Part shown: positions 1-8,682 of the stretch, piece by piece
How the letters are laid out: each line of letters opens with the position of its first letter
How positions within the stretch are numbered: position 1 is the stretch's first letter
Assembly (NCBI RefSeq): GCF_000380165.1
Contig: NZ_KB904655.1
Location: 1 to 64,000 of the forward strand
DNA length: 64,000 nt
Reading direction: 5' to 3'
From: Wenjunlia vitaminophila DSM 41686
GTDB taxonomy: Bacteria; Actinomycetota; Actinomycetes; Streptomycetales; Streptomycetaceae
Translations under genes and position numbers: made by a program
The notes under the pieces: model-generated
Told to the model about the DNA's origin: nothing
What the model saw: the letters and a program-made list of their open reading frames with translations, nothing else
Databases searched by the model: none

Positions 1-885
1 GGCTGCTCCTCCCGATTCCCCTACTACATGAACACCTACGGGATGCACTCCATCCACGGCCGCGCCCCCGCCATCGCCACCGGACTGTCCACCACCCGCC
101 CCGACCTGTCCGTCTGGGTCATCACCGGCGACGGCGACGCCCTGTCCATCGGCGGCAACCACCTCATCCACGCCCTACGCCGCAACGTCAACCTCAACAT
201 CCTGCTGTTCAACAACCGCATCTACGGCCTCACCAAAGGCCAGTACTCCCCCACCTCAGAAACCGGCAAAATCACCAAATCCACCCCCATGGGAAGCCTC
301 GACACCCCCTTCAACCCCATCTCCCTCGCCCTGGGAGCCGAAGCCTCCTTCGTCGCCCGCACCATCGACTCCGACCGCACCCACCTCACCGACACCCTCC
401 GCCAAGCCGCCCACCACCCCGGCACCTCCCTCGTCGAGATCTACCAAAACTGCAACATCTTCAACGACGGCGCCTTCGAACCCCTGAAGAACAAAGACAC
501 CCAACACCACCACCTCATCCGCCTCACCCACGGCCAACCCATCCGCTTCGGCCCCCCCGCCCCCGACGGACACGGCAGCAAAGCCCTCACCCGCAACCCC
601 ACCACCGGCACCCTCGAAATCACCGACCTCACCCAAACCCCCAACCCCCCCAACATCCTCATCCACGACGCCCACAACCCCGACCCCACCACCGCCTACG
701 CCCTCTCCCGCCTCGCCGACCCCCACACCCTCACCCACACCCCCATCGGCGTCTTCCGCGACATCACCCGCCCCGTCTACGACCACACCATGACCCACCA
801 ACTCGACCACGCCACCGAACACCAGGGCAAAGGCGACCTCGCCGCCCTCCTGGCAGGAAACGACACCTGGACCGTCACCCGCTGA
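1..885 (+). CDS. korB: 2-oxoacid:ferredoxin oxidoreductase beta subunit (5' truncated)
   Basis: The reading frame is open from the first base of the window, so this is the 3' part of a longer gene; an internal ATG lies at base 28. The visible protein begins GCSSRFPYYMNTYG and continues with a GDGDALSIGGNH thiamine-diphosphate-binding motif, then a NNRIYGLTKGQYSPTS segment typical of KorB beta subunits. With an alpha subunit (presumably just upstream, outside the window) the family oxidatively decarboxylates 2-oxoglutarate or pyruvate to the acyl-CoA and reduces ferredoxin in the cytoplasm. Only the C-terminal part is present. Third codon positions are overwhelmingly C, more extreme than in the genes that follow. 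It is probably a housekeeping gene outside the biosynthetic cluster. Family assignment is firm; substrate (2-oxoglutarate versus pyruvate) is inferred. Confidence 0.9.
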   Translation, partial: GCSSRFPYYMNTYGMHSIHGRAPAIATGLSTTRPDLSVWVITGDGDALSIGGNHLIHALRRNVNLNILLFNNRIYGLTKGQYSPTSETGKITKSTPMGSLDTPFNPISLALGAEASFVARTIDSDRTHLTDTLRQAAHHPGTSLVEIYQNCNIFNDGAFEPLKNKDTQHHHLIRLTHGQPIRFGPPAPDGHGSKALTRNPTTGTLEITDLTQTPNPPNILIHDAHNPDPTTAYALSRLADPHTLTHTPIGVFRDITRPVYDHTMTHQLDHATEHQGKGDLAALLAGNDTWTVTR

Positions 886-930
886 GACACCGATGGCGGA
901 CCGACGCCACGTCATATCCCGGGAGTGAGT

Positions 931-2370
931 GTGAGCAGTAACCACGAACACGCGGAGTGGATCGTCACCGTCGCCATCGGTGACGTGGCGTTGGTCCTCG
1001 CCGTCGGAACGCTATTCGTGCTGCTGGCGCGCCGCATCAAGCAGCCCGCGGTCATCGGCGAGATCACCGCCGGCATCTGCCTGGGGCCCAGCCTGCTCGG
1101 ACTCCTTCCGGGTGACCTCCCCGAGCAGCTCTTCCCCAGCGACGTCAGGCCCTACCTCAACGTCGTCGCCCAGATCGGCCTCCTGCTGTTCATGTTCATC
1201 ATCGGCTGGGAGTTCGACTACGCCTCGATGCGCGGGCGCCGCAAGAAACTGGGGACCATCTGGATCTGCGCCGCCGCCCTGCCCCTGTCCATGGGCATGG
1301 GGCTCGCCGTGCTCCTGCACGGCTCCAACGACGTGGTCAACGGCAAGCACATCCGCATGGTCGACTTCGCCCTCTACATCGGCATCGCCATGTCGATCGC
1401 CGCCTTCCCCGTGCTGGCGCGGATCATCACCGACCACCGGCTCCAGTTCACCCGGGTCGGCACGCTGGCCCTGGCGCTCGCCGCCCTGGACGACATCCTC
1501 GCCTGGTCCATGCTGGCGGTGGTGGTGGCCCTGGTCACGGCGTCCGGCACCGGCGGGTTCCTCAGCGTCATCGGCTGGGGCGCGGTCTACATCGTGGTGA
1601 TGCTGGTCATCGTCCGCCCCGCACTGGCCTACCTGGCCCGCAAGATCACCAGCGCCTCCGCCCCCTACCTGGCGGTGGCCGCCGCGGCCGGCACCCTGTG
1701 CTCCGCCTACATCACCTCGGAGATCGGCCTGCACGCCATCTTCGGGGCGTTCGTCTTCGGCCTGGTGATGCCGCGCGGGCCGCAACCCGAGCTGATGCAC
1801 CGGGCGGCCATGGTGCCGCTGGAGAACGTCAGCAAGCTGCTGCTCCCCCTGTTCTTCGTGGTCACCGGACTGTCCGTGGACCTGACCGCGATGACCTCGG
1901 ACGGGCTGATCCAGATGACCCTGATCATCTGCGTCGCCATCACCGGAAAGCTGGGCGGCGTCCTGCTCTCGGCCAGGGTGACCGGCATGAGCTGGCAGGA
2001 CTCCACCATCCTCGGCCTGCTGATGAACACCCGGGGCCTGACCGAACTCGTCATCCTCAACGTCGGTTTGAGCCTGGGTCTGCTGAGCGTCGAGCTGTTC
2101 ACCGCAATGGTGATGATGGCGCTGGTCACCACGGGCATGACCTCCCCCATCCTGTCGATGATGCTCCGCAGGGCCGCGCCCCACTCGGAGGCAGCAGTGC
2201 CCGCACACCTCAAGGACGGCGGCGACGAGTCCGACGCGTCAGCGGCGGCCGTGCCGAGTGCCGCGAACGGCTCCGGCCCCGTGGCCGGCGTGGAGAACGG
2301 CGCCTCGCCCGTGCACCGCGACGAGGCCGGCAGGAACAGCTATCTCCCCACCCCCCAGGGCGGGGACTGA
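931..2370 (+). CDS. cation:proton antiporter (CPA2/Kef type)
   Basis: A membrane protein of about 480 residues with a dozen hydrophobic segments and the Na+/H+ exchanger fold. Visible signatures are GEITAGICLGPSLLG near residue 45, AFPVLARIITDHRL near 155 and ALAALDDILAW near 185, the last carrying the paired aspartates of CPA2 antiporters. There is no C-terminal TrkA-N/RCK domain; the tail is a Pro/Ala-rich hydrophilic extension. I prefer GTG at 931 because GGGAG at 921-925 lies five bases upstream; GTG at 925 is the alternative. It precedes the pyrrole-forming operon in the same direction. In a cluster making acidic chlorinated pyrroles, which as a class act as protonophores, an antiporter could help maintain ion balance; that role is inference. 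By gene count it would be pyr6. Confidence 0.85.
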   Translation: MSSNHEHAEWIVTVAIGDVALVLAVGTLFVLLARRIKQPAVIGEITAGICLGPSLLGLLPGDLPEQLFPSDVRPYLNVVAQIGLLLFMFIIGWEFDYASMRGRRKKLGTIWICAAALPLSMGMGLAVLLHGSNDVVNGKHIRMVDFALYIGIAMSIAAFPVLARIITDHRLQFTRVGTLALALAALDDILAWSMLAVVVALVTASGTGGFLSVIGWGAVYIVVMLVIVRPALAYLARKITSASAPYLAVAAAAGTLCSAYITSEIGLHAIFGAFVFGLVMPRGPQPELMHRAAMVPLENVSKLLLPLFFVVTGLSVDLTAMTSDGLIQMTLIICVAITGKLGGVLLSARVTGMSWQDSTILGLLMNTRGLTELVILNVGLSLGLLSVELFTAMVMMALVTTGMTSPILSMMLRRAAPHSEAAVPAHLKDGGDESDASAAAVPSAANGSGPVAGVENGASPVHRDEAGRNSYLPTPQGGD

Positions 2371-2478
2371 CAGTCCGTACTGCTCCGGCGCCAAGACGGA
2401 CGTCGGGTCACCAAGGAGAAGCACCGGTCCAGGCCGACCGTCGGTTCCGGACCGCCTGATCAACGTGCGGAGGACCCC

Positions 2479-3618
2479 GTGGAGTTCGGCTGGACCCAAG
2501 AGCAACAGGCGCGATACGACGAGACGCTCGCCGCCGTCCGGGAGGCGTTCCCCGGCGACCAACCGCCCTCGACCCAGTACTACAGCCGCGCGGACTTCAA
2601 GCGTCTGGGCGACCTCGGCCTGCTCGGACCCTCGGTGCCGACCCGCTACGGCGGCGGCGGACTCGGGGCGCTCGACACCGCCCGGCTGGTGGAGGCGCTG
2701 GGACGGGGCTGCGCCGAGACCGGTCTGGTCTTCGGCGCGAGCGCCCACACGTTCGCCTGCGCCATGCCGGTGGTGGACTTCGGTACCGAGGAGGTCCGCA
2801 AGCGGGTCCTGCCCGGGCTGTGCAGCGGCGAGCTGATCGCCGGCAACGCCATCACCGAGGCCGAGTCGGGCTCGGACGTCTCCCGTCTGGCGGTCACCGC
2901 ACGACGCGTGGACGGCGGGTGGGTGCTGAACGGGGAGAAGAGCTTCGTCAGCAACGGCCCGGTCTCGGACGTCTTCATCACCTACGGCACCACCGACCCC
3001 AAGGCCGGGCCGTTCGGGGTGACCGGCTTCGTGGTGGAGCGCTCGGCCGAGGGGGTGTTCCCCAGCGAGCCCTTCGACAAGATGGGCCTGCTCCAGTGCC
3101 CCGCGGGGAGCGTGCGCTTCGCGGACACGTTCGTCCCGGACGAGAACGTGCTCGGCGAACCCGGCCAGGGGGGCTGGATATTCCAGCACTCCATGGGCTG
3201 GGAGCGGGCGTGCCTGTTCGCGGGCTACGTCGGCCTCGCCGACCGGGTGATCGAGAGCTGCATCGCCCACGTACGGGGACGGCGCCAGTTCGGCAAGCGG
3301 CTGTCCGAGTTCCAGGCGGTGTCCCACCGCATCGCCGACATGAAACTCCGCCTGGAGAGCGCGCGGCTGCTGCTCTACCGGGCCTGCTGGGAGATGGACC
3401 AGGGGGCCCCGGCCACGCTGTCCATCGCGCTGTCCAAGCTCGCCGTGTCCGAGGGCGTGCTGGCGAGCGCGCTGGACGCGGTGCGGATCTTCGGTGGTCG
3501 TGGCTACCAGCGCGACCACGGCATCGAGGCGGCACTGCGGGACGCGGTGCCCTCGGTGATCTTCTCGGGCACCTCCGACATCCAGCGGGAACTCATCGCA
3601 AGGGAGCTGGGGCTATGA
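2479..3618 (+). CDS. pyr7: L-prolyl-[carrier protein] dehydrogenase (PltE-like)
   Basis: A 379-residue acyl-CoA-dehydrogenase-fold flavoprotein. Motifs of the family are visible: AITEAESGSDVS near residue 130, GRRQFGKRLSEFQAVSHRIADM near 275 and FSGTSDIQRELIAREL at the C-terminus. Its fusion into one transcription unit with a prolyl adenylation enzyme identifies it as the FAD enzyme that oxidises L-prolyl-S-PCP by four electrons to pyrrolyl-2-carboxyl-S-PCP (known for PltE and relatives). The GTG start at 2479 has GGAGG at 2469-2473. The stop overlaps the next start as ATGA, indicating translational coupling. The carrier substrate is most likely the small PCP at 40308-40580, which is far from it in the cluster. 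Assignment is by family and context; the substrate is inferred, not seen. Confidence 0.88.
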   Translation: MEFGWTQEQQARYDETLAAVREAFPGDQPPSTQYYSRADFKRLGDLGLLGPSVPTRYGGGGLGALDTARLVEALGRGCAETGLVFGASAHTFACAMPVVDFGTEEVRKRVLPGLCSGELIAGNAITEAESGSDVSRLAVTARRVDGGWVLNGEKSFVSNGPVSDVFITYGTTDPKAGPFGVTGFVVERSAEGVFPSEPFDKMGLLQCPAGSVRFADTFVPDENVLGEPGQGGWIFQHSMGWERACLFAGYVGLADRVIESCIAHVRGRRQFGKRLSEFQAVSHRIADMKLRLESARLLLYRACWEMDQGAPATLSIALSKLAVSEGVLASALDAVRIFGGRGYQRDHGIEAALRDAVPSVIFSGTSDIQRELIARELGL

Positions 3619-5093
3619 GGCCCTTGGGACTGCACCACCTACTGATCGAGTCGGCCCGGCGGCACCCCGACGCCGTCGCCGTGCACAGCTCCGAGGGACC
3701 CACCACCTACCGCGACCTCGACCGCCTGGCGGACCAGTACGCCGCCGCCCTGCTGGGCCGCGGTGTGGCGCCCGGCGACCGGGTGGTGATCTGGAGCCAC
3801 AAGTGCACCGAGGCGGTCGCCGTGATGCAGGCCGCACTGCGCGTCGGGGCCATCTACATACCGGTGACCGGCTCCAACCCGCCGGCCCGGCTGACCAAGA
3901 TCGTGGCCAACGCGGAGCCGGCCCTGGTCGTCGCCGACGAGGACGCGGCGTTCCGCGCGCACAAGGCCGGGTGGGACCGGGCCCCGCTGCTCAGCCTGGA
4001 CGAGCTGCGCCGCAAGGCCTCCGAGGGGGCCCGCCCCAAGCCGTACGAGAACCAGCCGGACGAACCCGCGTACATCCTCTACACCTCCGGGTCCACCGGG
4101 GACCCGAAGGGGGTGTGCATCAGCCACCGCAACTCCCTGGCGTTCGTGGAGTGGGCGGCGGCCGAGGTCGCGGTCGGCCCGCAGGACCGGCTGTCCAACC
4201 ACGCCCCGTTCAACTTCGACCTGTCGGTGTTCGACTTGTACGCCGCGTTCCGGGCCGGGGCCTCGGTGCACCTGGTGCCGCAGGAGATGGCGTACGCCCC
4301 CGAGCAGTTGGTGCAGTTCATGCGGGACCGCGGGATCACCGTGTGGTACTCGGTGCCGTCCGCGCTGAGCCTGATGATCCGTGAGGGCGGCCTGCTGGAC
4401 GGGCCGGTGCCGCCGGCGCTGCGCGCCTGCATCTTCGCCGGCGAGCCGTTCGCCGTCCACCACGTGCACGCACTGCGCAAGGGCTGGCCGCAGGTCCGCC
4501 TGCTGAACTGGTACGGCCCCACCGAGACCAACGTCTGCACCTGGTACGAGGTGACCGATGCCGACCTGGAGCGCGACCGCCCGGTGCCGATAGGGCGGGC
4601 CTGCTCTGGTGACACCGTCATGCTCGACCCGGACAACGGGGACGAGGGCGAGGTCGTGGTGAGCGGCCCGACCGTCATGCTCGGCTACTGGGGCAAGGAA
4701 CCGCACCGGGGTCCGTACCGCACGGGCGACATGGCCCGCCGGAACTCCGACGGGGACCTGGAGTACTCGGGGCGGCGCGACCACATGGTCAAGGTGCGTG
4801 GACACCGGATCGAACTGGGCGAGATCGAGGCGGCCATCGCCTCGCTGGACTCGGTGTCCGACGTGTCCGTACTGGTCGTCGGCTCGGGGCTGGAGGCCCA
4901 GCTCCACGCGGCCGTCGTGTCCTCCCAGGCCAACCGTCCGTCGTTGCTCACTGTCAAGCGCGCCTGCGCGGAAAGGCTGCCGACCTACATGATCATCGAC
5001 AAGCTGCACATACTCGACGACCTGCCCAGGACAGCCAACGGCAAGACCGATCGCGCGCGGCTCACCGCCGCCGCTGAGGCGGGTGAACTCTGA
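3615..5093 (+). CDS. pyr8: L-proline:[peptidyl carrier protein] ligase (PltF-like adenylation enzyme)
   Basis: A free-standing adenylation enzyme of 492 residues. The ANL-superfamily core motifs occur in order: YTSGSTGDPKG near residue 156 (ATP loop), NWYGPTETN near 300, YRTGDMA near 365, GRRDHMVKVRGHRIELGEIE near 385 and PRTANGKTD near 475 with the catalytic lysine. There is no fused carrier domain. In pyoluteorin-type pathways this enzyme makes prolyl-AMP and transfers proline to the phosphopantetheine of a discrete PCP. The ATG at 3615 overlaps the stop of the dehydrogenase gene, and its own stop overlaps the next start as TGATG, so three genes are coupled. Proline specificity is inferred from the neighbouring dehydrogenase, PCP and PltA-like halogenase and from overall similarity; I did not extract a specificity code. 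Confidence 0.9.
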   Translation: MRPLGLHHLLIESARRHPDAVAVHSSEGPTTYRDLDRLADQYAAALLGRGVAPGDRVVIWSHKCTEAVAVMQAALRVGAIYIPVTGSNPPARLTKIVANAEPALVVADEDAAFRAHKAGWDRAPLLSLDELRRKASEGARPKPYENQPDEPAYILYTSGSTGDPKGVCISHRNSLAFVEWAAAEVAVGPQDRLSNHAPFNFDLSVFDLYAAFRAGASVHLVPQEMAYAPEQLVQFMRDRGITVWYSVPSALSLMIREGGLLDGPVPPALRACIFAGEPFAVHHVHALRKGWPQVRLLNWYGPTETNVCTWYEVTDADLERDRPVPIGRACSGDTVMLDPDNGDEGEVVVSGPTVMLGYWGKEPHRGPYRTGDMARRNSDGDLEYSGRRDHMVKVRGHRIELGEIEAAIASLDSVSDVSVLVVGSGLEAQLHAAVVSSQANRPSLLTVKRACAERLPTYMIIDKLHILDDLPRTANGKTDRARLTAAAEAGEL

Positions 5094-5656
5094 TGACGCT
5101 CCAAGCACACACCCTGACCGCCGTTCCGCCCGACGACTTCACCGAACCCCTGCCCTCGGTGGACATCCAGACGTTCCGCTTCGTCATGGGCTCCTTCGCC
5201 AGCGGCGTCTCCGTGGTGACCACCATCGACAAGCAGGACCAGCCACGGGGACTGACCTGCTCGGCGATCTGCAGTGTCTCCCTGGACCCGCCGCTGCTGC
5301 TGTCCAGTGTCAGCAACCACAGCGGCACCCTCGAGTCGATCCTGACCACCGGCAAGTTCGCGGTGAACATCCTCGGCTCCCAGGGCCAGGCCGTGTCCCA
5401 GTTGTTCGCCTCGGGTGCGGAGGACAAGTTCGAGCGGGTGAGCTGGGAGCCGGGCCCGATGACCGGCAGCCCGGTGTTGCAGGTGACCGTGGCCCACGCG
5501 GAGTGCGAGCTGTACAACGCCGTGGAGGCCGGTGACCACACACTGCTGATCGGCCGCCTGGTCAGCGGCAGCACCGAGCAGGACCGGATGCCGTTGGCCT
5601 ACTGGCGCGGCTCCTACGGCCGGCTCGACCAGGAGACCGCGCCGCGGGCGTCCTGA
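5093..5656 (+). CDS. NAD(P)H:flavin oxidoreductase supplying reduced flavin to the halogenases
   Basis: A 187-residue protein of the flavin reductase-like split-barrel family. Recognisable features are FRFVMGSFASGVSVVTT near residue 27, a GLTCSAICSVSLDPPLLL segment near residue 50 that forms the flavin site, and GDHTLLIGRL near residue 145. Family members reduce free FMN or FAD with NAD(P)H. Flavin-dependent halogenases need such a partner to supply FADH2, and this cluster encodes three apparently intact halogenases, so that is the likely job. The ATG is embedded in the stop of the ligase gene (TGATG), so it is translated with the pyrrole-forming enzymes. A strong hairpin terminator follows 23 bases after the stop. 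By count it would be pyr9. Confidence 0.87.
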   Translation: MTLQAHTLTAVPPDDFTEPLPSVDIQTFRFVMGSFASGVSVVTTIDKQDQPRGLTCSAICSVSLDPPLLLSSVSNHSGTLESILTTGKFAVNILGSQGQAVSQLFASGAEDKFERVSWEPGPMTGSPVLQVTVAHAECELYNAVEAGDHTLLIGRLVSGSTEQDRMPLAYWRGSYGRLDQETAPRAS

Positions 5657-5678
5657 CCGGTGGCGGTCCGCCTCGGGA

Positions 5679-5726
5679 GCGCACCACTGCCGCCGCACTC
5701 GGAAGGGTGCGGCGGCAGTGGTGCGC
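5679..5726. terminator. bidirectional hairpin terminator between convergent genes
   Basis: Perfect 19-base inverted repeat: left arm 5679-5697, right arm 5708-5726, with a 10-base loop. It sits exactly between the convergent flavin reductase (stop 5656) and ACP gene (stop 5731), so it can end transcription from both sides. No long T-run follows, which is usual for high-GC actinomycetes. Confidence 0.85.
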
Positions 5727-5730
5727 TGGC

Positions 5731-6030
5731 CTACAGCAGGGAGTCGTTCCGCTTCATCCGTGCACCCGGACCGCCGCGGGCGTACTCCCGGGCCAGGTAC
5801 CCGGAGAGCGCCAGGATCGTGGGGTAGCGCCACACGGCCTTGACGTCGAGCTGGTAGCCGAACCAGCGTTCCAGGTCGGTGACGAGCCCCACGGCGTCGG
5901 CCGAGTCGATCTCCAACTCGTCGATGTACGCGTCCACGGGGACCTCTTCCGGGGGTATTCCGAGTCGCTCGGCGACCTGCTCCACCAGCCAGTCCAGGAT
6001 CACCCGCTGGGTGACCGCCAGTTCAAGCAT
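5731..6030 (-). CDS. free-standing acyl carrier protein
   Basis: A 99-residue carrier protein. The phosphopantetheine site is DELEIDSADAVGL with Ser43. It differs from the small PCP at 40308, which has a PltL-like GVLNSMNT site, so the cluster has two dissimilar discrete carriers. ATG at 6030 is preceded by GGGAGGAG about five bases upstream and is preferred over a longer frame starting near 6066. The C-terminus has a basic, glycine-rich tail. It lies downstream of the degenerate halogenase-like gene in the same direction and is probably co-transcribed. Substrate is unknown; it may carry an intermediate for tailoring (halogenation, nitration or an aryl step) or take part in chain initiation. 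By count it would be pyr10. Confidence 0.85.
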   Translation of the reverse strand: MLELAVTQRVILDWLVEQVAERLGIPPEEVPVDAYIDELEIDSADAVGLVTDLERWFGYQLDVKAVWRYPTILALSGYLAREYARGGPGARMKRNDSLL

Positions 6031-6191
6031 CGCGTCTCCTCCCGTTCCGGCACCCCACGCCACCACCGGTGTCGGGGATCCCCCCCAGCAACTCGAAGCC
6101 TTTCATACCACCGTGGGCCACGGACGTCCGGAACCGACGGTGGCCGTGCCCCCGCCGAGGCGGTGGGCACGGCCCGTCGGGACGCGGTCGA

Positions 6192-7865
6192 TCAGCGGCT
6201 CGAGGCAGCCGTCACCCCGCTGACGTTGTCCACCGTCAGCAGCCTGCGGAAGTCCGCGGGAGCCTTGGTCTTCACCCAGAACAGCATCTGCAACCGCTTG
6301 GGCAGGGTGAACCGGTACACGCGGGCGCCCGGGTCCCCGAACGCGTACAGCGGCGGCACGAACGGCTCCCGGCGCAGTTCCGCGAAGATGCGGTCCGCCG
6401 CGGCCCCGGCCGCCAGTCCCCCGCGGCGCACCTCGTCCACGGTCTCCAGGCTGCGGTCGATCAGCTCCCGCAGGCCCCGCGGGCACTGGAACCAGATCCC
6501 GCCCAGTTCGTACTGCTCGCACACCGACCAGTCCCCGCTGGACTCGGCGTCCAGCCGGGCCCGCTTCAGCGACAGGTCGGCCAGGATCTGCCACAGCAGC
6601 CACACCCGGGAGAAGGCGTTCCACAGCCGGAAGTCCTGGCAGGCGGTCCTGGCGGCGTGCAGCAGCCGGTCGTTGAACTCGCCGAGGGCTTCCTGGAACA
6701 GGGCCACGCGCGCGAACGGAGCGGGCGACCAGTTGTCCCGGCGCACCGCGGGGATCAGCACCGAGGCCAGGGCGTGCACCGACTCGGCGGCCATGGTCGC
6801 GTCCCGGGCCAGGAACATGTCGTTGCGGGCGGCCGTGCGCTCCAGGCCGAACCAACGCTCGCCGTGGGTGGTGCTCGCGGTGCGCTGGTAGCGGGTCTCC
6901 ACGGTCCAGGGACGCACCGGCGTGGCGTTCTCGAACTGCCTGGCGAGGTCCGGGAACCTCTCCACCACCTGGCGGAAGGCCTTGTCCGGCTCCTCGGGCA
7001 GGTCGGGGAAGCGCTCCGGGTCGACGCTGAGGGTGACGCTGGTGGTCGGGTTGCGGCTCTCCTTGTGGTTGCCGAAGTCCACCAACTGGACCCAGCCGCC
7101 GTCGAACAGGTGGTGCACCGTGCCCTCGGACCACGGGGTGACCTTGTCCTGGCGGCTCGGCGGCACCAGGGCCTCGAACGGGACGACCCCCCGCATCTGG
7201 GTGGCGTAGACCCGCGAGGTGTGCCGCAGCCGGGGCTCGGCGTCGTCCCCCCCGTTGCGCACCAGCAGCGGCGAGTCGGGACCGACGCAGTCCACCAGGA
7301 ACCGGGCCCGGTAGACGGTGCCGTCGCTGACCCGCACCCGGCCCTCGTCCTCCTCCACCCAGGCGTCGGAGACGAACACGTCCGCACCGGCGAGCGCGGC
7401 CCCGTACTTCGCGGCCAGCTCCCGGGTGTAACGGTCCACGCCCCGCCGGTACAGGTGCCATTCGCCGTGCTCGTTGGGGACGTTGAACTGGACGCACTCG
7501 TGGGGGTCCTGGGGACGTCCCGGGTGGTGGTAGAGGAAGCCCAGGCTCTTCTTGACCCCGCTCTCGCTCCTGACCCAGGGCGGGAGGTCGGTGAACAACC
7601 CGAAGGCCGCGATCTCCGGCACCTGGAAGCGCTTGGCCAACAGGAGGAAGACCTCGGCCGTGTAGGGGACCGTGGTCTCCCCGGCGGGGTCACTGTCGTC
7701 GTCGGCCGCGCCGACCAACAGCACCCGCACTCCCTGCCGGGACAGCACCGCTCCCAGCAGCCCGGCGGCCATGGAGCCGCCGAGTATCGCGACGTCGTAC
7801 TTCTCGGCGGGGTCGGCCGCCCTGGCGAGCCGCCGGTCGTGCTCGGGGGACTTGATGGCTTTCAT
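6192..7865 (-). CDS. pyr11: flavin-dependent halogenase-like protein with degenerate motifs
   Basis: A 557-residue homologue of the two halogenases at 12946 and 14734 (shared blocks EGTVHHLF, RNPTTSV, RFPDLARQF, EFNDRLL, WNAFSRVWLLWQIL). Its key sites are changed. The GxGxxG dinucleotide motif reads GGSMAAG, the WxWxIP halogenase motif reads GGWVQLVDF, and the usual DPLFSxGL flavin-site block reads NDMFLARDA. It therefore probably lacks FAD-halogenase activity, or does another flavin-independent job, reminiscent of PltD in the pyoluteorin cluster. ATG at 7865 has GGAAGGA upstream at slightly long spacing. It lies between dedA and the ACP gene, all leftward. The number pyr11 comes from counting genes against my memory of the pyrrolomycin cluster. 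The halogenase-family call is firm; function is open. Confidence 0.85.
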   Translation of the reverse strand: MKAIKSPEHDRRLARAADPAEKYDVAILGGSMAAGLLGAVLSRQGVRVLLVGAADDDSDPAGETTVPYTAEVFLLLAKRFQVPEIAAFGLFTDLPPWVRSESGVKKSLGFLYHHPGRPQDPHECVQFNVPNEHGEWHLYRRGVDRYTRELAAKYGAALAGADVFVSDAWVEEDEGRVRVSDGTVYRARFLVDCVGPDSPLLVRNGGDDAEPRLRHTSRVYATQMRGVVPFEALVPPSRQDKVTPWSEGTVHHLFDGGWVQLVDFGNHKESRNPTTSVTLSVDPERFPDLPEEPDKAFRQVVERFPDLARQFENATPVRPWTVETRYQRTASTTHGERWFGLERTAARNDMFLARDATMAAESVHALASVLIPAVRRDNWSPAPFARVALFQEALGEFNDRLLHAARTACQDFRLWNAFSRVWLLWQILADLSLKRARLDAESSGDWSVCEQYELGGIWFQCPRGLRELIDRSLETVDEVRRGGLAAGAAADRIFAELRREPFVPPLYAFGDPGARVYRFTLPKRLQMLFWVKTKAPADFRRLLTVDNVSGVTAASSR

Positions 7866-8037
7866 CGAACGACCCGTCCTTCCGACATGCCTGCCGCAGG
7901 GCCCGTCGTCGGCCACGGCGGGGTCTCACCATGCACAGCACGGGGGGAGTCGAAGTTGAGGCAGCCTAGAAGCGTCTGGGCCACGGGGACCGGTGGGTGG
8001 GGTGACGGGTGGTCGCGGGTCGGCGCGGACGGGGGCG

Positions 8038-8682
8038 TCAGTGCGGGGCGGGCGGCTGGTGGGCGGAGGGCCCGGCGTGGTCGTCCAGCCGCCGCCGCAC
8101 CAGCGCACGGACCAGCAGCGCCACCAGCGCCAGCGCCAACAGCGCTCCCGCCACCTGCCCGGTGGACTCCCCGATCCGCTGCCAGGTGTCCCCCGCGGCG
8201 AATCCCGCCAGTCCCCAGCCCACGCCCCATATCGTGCCGGCGAGGGCGTTCCAGGCCAGGAACCGTCGGTAGGGCAGTCGGGCGGTGCCGCTGAGCACCG
8301 GAACCACGGTGCGCAGGCCGACGAAGAAACGGGCAGCGACCACGGCGGCGCCACCGAGGCGGCGCAGCAGGTCCTCGGCCCTGGCCAGGTCCGCGGACTT
8401 GACCAGCCACTCGGGTACCCGCGCGACCATCAGCGCCCCGCACCGCTGGCCGACCAGGTAGCCGACCCCCGGCCCGACCACCGCACCGAGCACGGCGGCG
8501 ACCAGCACCGCGCCGATCGGCGCGCTGCCGTGGTAGGCGAGGACTCCGCCGGCCATCACCGCGGACTGGCTGGGCAGCAGGACGCCGGGGAACGCTGCCG
8601 CCTCGAGCGCGGGCAGCAGGAAGACCAGGATCAGGGTGAGCCACGCCGGTAGGGCCAGCAGACGGTCGACGATCTGGTCCAT
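8038..8682 (-). CDS. DedA/SNARE-associated family membrane protein
   Basis: A 214-residue integral membrane protein of the DedA (VTT) family, with hydrophobic segments near residues 10-30, 45-75, 130-150 and 165-190. Family marks are FPGVLLPSQSAVMAGG near residue 31, and the block ARFFVGLRTVVPVLSGTARLPYRRF around 120, which corresponds to the conserved G-R-P region of DedA proteins. Known DedA proteins are proton-motive-force-dependent lipid carriers (undecaprenyl phosphate or phospholipid flippases) and affect membrane-potential and antibiotic tolerance. ATG at 8682 has GGGGAGG about ten bases upstream. Inside this cluster it may contribute to tolerance of an uncoupler-like product; that is inference. 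By count pyr12. Confidence 0.85.
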   Translation of the reverse strand: MDQIVDRLLALPAWLTLILVFLLPALEAAAFPGVLLPSQSAVMAGGVLAYHGSAPIGAVLVAAVLGAVVGPGVGYLVGQRCGALMVARVPEWLVKSADLARAEDLLRRLGGAAVVAARFFVGLRTVVPVLSGTARLPYRRFLAWNALAGTIWGVGWGLAGFAAGDTWQRIGESTGQVAGALLALALVALLVRALVRRRLDDHAGPSAHQPPAPH

